NCBI GenBank assembly: GCA_964517075.1
Contig: CAZFAT010000159.1
Location: 1-7,845, forward strand
DNA: 7,845 nt
Direction of reading: 5' to 3'
Source: CAZFAT01 sp964517075
GTDB taxonomy: Bacteria > Acidobacteriota > Vicinamibacteria > Vicinamibacterales > SCN-69-37
The notes beneath the pieces are model-generated. The model did no database searches. It was not told where the DNA came from and was given only the letters and a program-made list of their open reading frames with translations. Position 1 is the first letter of the stretch. Each line of letters opens with the position of its first letter. This document shows, one piece after another, positions 6,942 through 7,845 of the stretch. Position numbers and translations under genes: made by a program.

Positions 6942-7051
6942 GCCCGCCATAGTGTCCGCGTGCCGTCGTGCCCCGCGTTCAAGAAATCCCGCGCAAATCG
7001 TGCGATCGCGGCCCCACGAGACCGGGCGCGGTTCTCGCAGTAGCGCGGGGC

Positions 7052-7543
7052 ATGCCGGTCGACCTCTCGGCCCCTCACCCGCCCAATCGCGCTCCCCAGG
7101 ACGGAGATACCGTCTCTCAGACGCCGGTCCCTGACCGGCCGACGAGCGAGCTGGGTCTGGGCCGTGGAGCGTTGACCGGTGTTCCGATTCTTGTCGTCGA
7201 TGACGATCCCCCCAGCGCGCGGCTGGTGCGGGTGCTGCTGGCTGGCGCGGGCGCCGACGTGCGCACCGCGTACAGCGCCGAAGAAGCGCTCGACCTGGTC
7301 CGGGAATTCCCGGCGCGGCTGTTCGTGGTGGATCTGGTGCTTCCCGGCATGAACGGGTTCGTCCTGGCACGACAGCTGAAGGCGGCCTCCCCGCATGTGG
7401 TGATCGTCGCCATCAGCGTCGTGCACGGGGCGGAGACCGAGCGCCACGCGCTCGAAAGCGGGTGTGTCGCGCTGATTCACAAGCCCATCGACGTGAACTC
7501 GTTTGCCCAGACCGTCGCCCGGCACCTCGACCGAGCGGCGTGA
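7052..7543 (+). CDS. stand-alone receiver protein with N-terminal extension
   Basis: From the ATG at 7052 the protein has 163 residues. About 43 residues rich in Pro, Asp, Thr and Gly, probably disordered, precede a single receiver domain (44-163). Active-site residues are Asp50/Asp51/Asp52 (ILVVDDDPPS), phospho-acceptor Asp94 (LFVVDLVLPGMNG), Ser122 in the switch position (VAIS) and Lys144 (IHKPID). There is no output domain. The start is uncertain. The ATG has only a G-rich stretch before it, a GTG at 6968 would lengthen the protein by 28 residues, and a TTG in the GALTGVP region would leave just the receiver. It is divergent from the sigma-54 regulator with about 150 bp between them. Its partner kinase is unknown; the PAS kinase in the same island is a candidate. 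Confidence 0.85.
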   Translation: MPVDLSAPHPPNRAPQDGDTVSQTPVPDRPTSELGLGRGALTGVPILVVDDDPPSARLVRVLLAGAGADVRTAYSAEEALDLVREFPARLFVVDLVLPGMNGFVLARQLKAASPHVVIVAISVVHGAETERHALESGCVALIHKPIDVNSFAQTVARHLDRAA

Positions 7544-7560
7544 CAGGAAGACCGACGTCG

Positions 7561-7589
7561 GGTGTCTACCTGAGGCGTCAATAGACACC
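7561..7589. promoter_or_regulatory. 8-bp-arm dyad, possible enhancer site for a sigma-54 activator
   Basis: GGTGTCTA (7561-7568) and TAGACACC (7582-7589) are a perfect inverted repeat, 21 bp centre to centre, which places both arms on the same DNA face two turns apart. The 13-bp spacer contains the small palindrome CCTGAGG. It lies 17 bp after the receiver gene's stop, so a terminator hairpin is an alternative, but no T-tract follows. The dyad centre is about 69 bp upstream of the start predicted from the -24/-12 element at 7618-7633, a position close to that of upstream activator sites. Confidence 0.5.
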
Positions 7590-7617
7590 TGGCATCCGTC
7601 TTTGCCCTCGTTGGATC

Positions 7618-7633
7618 TGGCCCCGTTCCTGCA
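7618..7633 (+). promoter_or_regulatory. candidate sigma-54 promoter of the lipoprotein gene
   Basis: The element TGGCCCC-GTTC-CTGCA keeps the invariant GG and GC with exactly 10 bases between, and is followed by an A-run. Three consensus positions differ (A to C and G to C in the -24 box, T to C in the -12 box), so it is weaker than the element at 3429-3444. The predicted start is near 7644, giving about 36 nt of leader before the GTG at 7680. Confidence 0.4.
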
Positions 7634-7648
7634 AAATCGAGGAAATGG

Positions 7649-7680
7649 GCCGCGGCATTGTCCGCGGCAGGAGGCTGCCG
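7649..7680 (+). promoter_or_regulatory. overlapping hairpins around the lipoprotein ribosome binding site
   Basis: Hairpin 1 pairs GCCGCGG (7649-7655) with CCGCGGC (7662-7668) around a 6-nt loop, ending directly before the AGGAGG at 7669-7674. Hairpin 2 pairs CGGCAG (7665-7670) with CTGCCG (7675-7680), putting GAGG in a tetraloop and pairing the first base of the GTG start. The two share bases 7665-7668, so they compete. This is seen directly; any regulatory role is inference. Confidence 0.35.
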
Positions 7681-7845
7681 TGATTCATCGCGCTCGACAG
7701 GCGGCGTTCGCTCTGGGGCTGGCCGTGCTGGTGGTTGCCTCAGGATGCGCGACGTCCATCAACAACGTGCTCGCCGATCCATCCCGGTATCGGAATCGCG
7801 AGGTCAAGGTGGCGGGTCGCGTCGAGGAGCCAGCGCGAGGGCGGC
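7680..7845 (+). CDS. lipoprotein with OB-fold-like N-terminus (3' partial)
   Basis: Fifty-five codons are present before the window ends. The GTG start at 7680 is supported by a perfect AGGAGG at 7669-7674, 5 bases upstream. The N-terminus is a lipoprotein signal: RAR near the start, a hydrophobic core FALGLAVLVV, and lipobox ASGC with the lipidated Cys at residue 23. After it, SINNVLADPSRYRNREVKVAGRVEEP follows the pattern seen at the start of small OB-fold proteins (a short helix, a PxxYxxxxVxVxGxV strand pair). The residue after Cys is Ala rather than Asp, so by the enterobacterial rule it would go to the outer membrane. The function is unknown. A candidate sigma-54 promoter and a dyad lie upstream. 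Confidence 0.75.
   Translation, partial: MIHRARQAAFALGLAVLVVASGCATSINNVLADPSRYRNREVKVAGRVEEPARGR

Noticed and set aside
6936..6942. Perfect -24 box TGGCACG between the divergent regulator and receiver genes
   Set aside because: No GC dinucleotide lies at the required distance; the -12 position reads CCATA, so no sigma-54 promoter can be claimed.
5536..7134. 532-codon open frame on the plus strand opposite the sigma-54 regulator
   Set aside because: It is antisense to a gene with an intact receiver, AAA+ and Fis domains. The composition is Arg/Ala/Gly/Leu-biased and no motif is recognisable.
5834..7588. 584-codon open frame on the minus strand spanning the sigma-54 regulator and the second receiver
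   Set aside because: It is out of frame with the regulator on the same strand and antisense to the receiver gene. Low-complexity Arg/Gly/Ala/Pro sequence marks it as a shadow.
7590..7605. TGGCATC...TTTGC element just after the 7561-7589 dyad
   Set aside because: There are 11 rather than 10 bases between GG and GC. The sigma-54 spacing is strict, and the element at 7618-7633 has the right spacing.
7645..7683. Twelve-codon leader ORF whose TGA overlaps the lipoprotein GTG
   Set aside because: The GTGA overlap looks like translational coupling. However, the ORF's own AGG would not be transcribed if the start is near 7644, and it is short enough to be chance.

Overview
This GC-rich window comes from a Gram-negative bacterium. 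Exported Ala-rich signal peptides, a 459-residue outer-membrane barrel candidate, a lipoprotein and a sigma-54 activator all point that way. The style of the proteins and the very long shadow frames opposite real genes suggest Acidobacteriota (Vicinamibacteria-like) or a delta-proteobacterial/Myxococcota-type soil organism. That placement is an impression from memory, not a search result. No tRNA, rRNA, CRISPR array, insertion sequence, integrase or toxin-antitoxin pair is visible.

Layout. Bases 1-695 (+) hold the C-terminal part of a BaiN/HI0933-type flavoprotein, whose end overlaps the next gene tail to tail. Bases 607-3344 (-) form a three-gene envelope operon, transcribed as YceI-family periplasmic protein, then outer-membrane barrel protein, then exported SRPBCC/START-like protein. 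It has a good candidate sigma-54 promoter at 3429-3444. A roughly 280-bp divergent intergenic region follows. Bases 3625-5506 (+) encode a soluble two-PAS histidine kinase and, 4 bp later, a DivK-like single-domain response regulator, preceded by a clear sigma-70-like promoter. Converging on it with a 4-bp overlap is a complete NtrC-class sigma-54 activator at 5503-6903 (-). Divergent from that is a second stand-alone receiver protein at 7052-7543 (+). The window ends in the first 55 codons of a lipoprotein with an OB-fold-like N-terminus (7680 onward). Its leader contains an 8-bp-arm dyad, a sigma-54-like -24/-12 element and two overlapping hairpins around the ribosome binding site.

How the genes may work together (inference). 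One kinase and three receivers, two of them without output domains, make a compact phospho-signalling island. Its only DNA-binding output is the sigma-54 activator. Sigma-54-like promoters sit on both sides of the island, in front of the YceI/barrel/SRPBCC operon and in front of the lipoprotein. The most interesting reading is therefore a local sigma-54 regulon in which an intracellular PAS signal controls a set of envelope proteins built from lipid-binding folds and a channel. The individual genes belong to known families. The combination and its regulation are the part worth checking.
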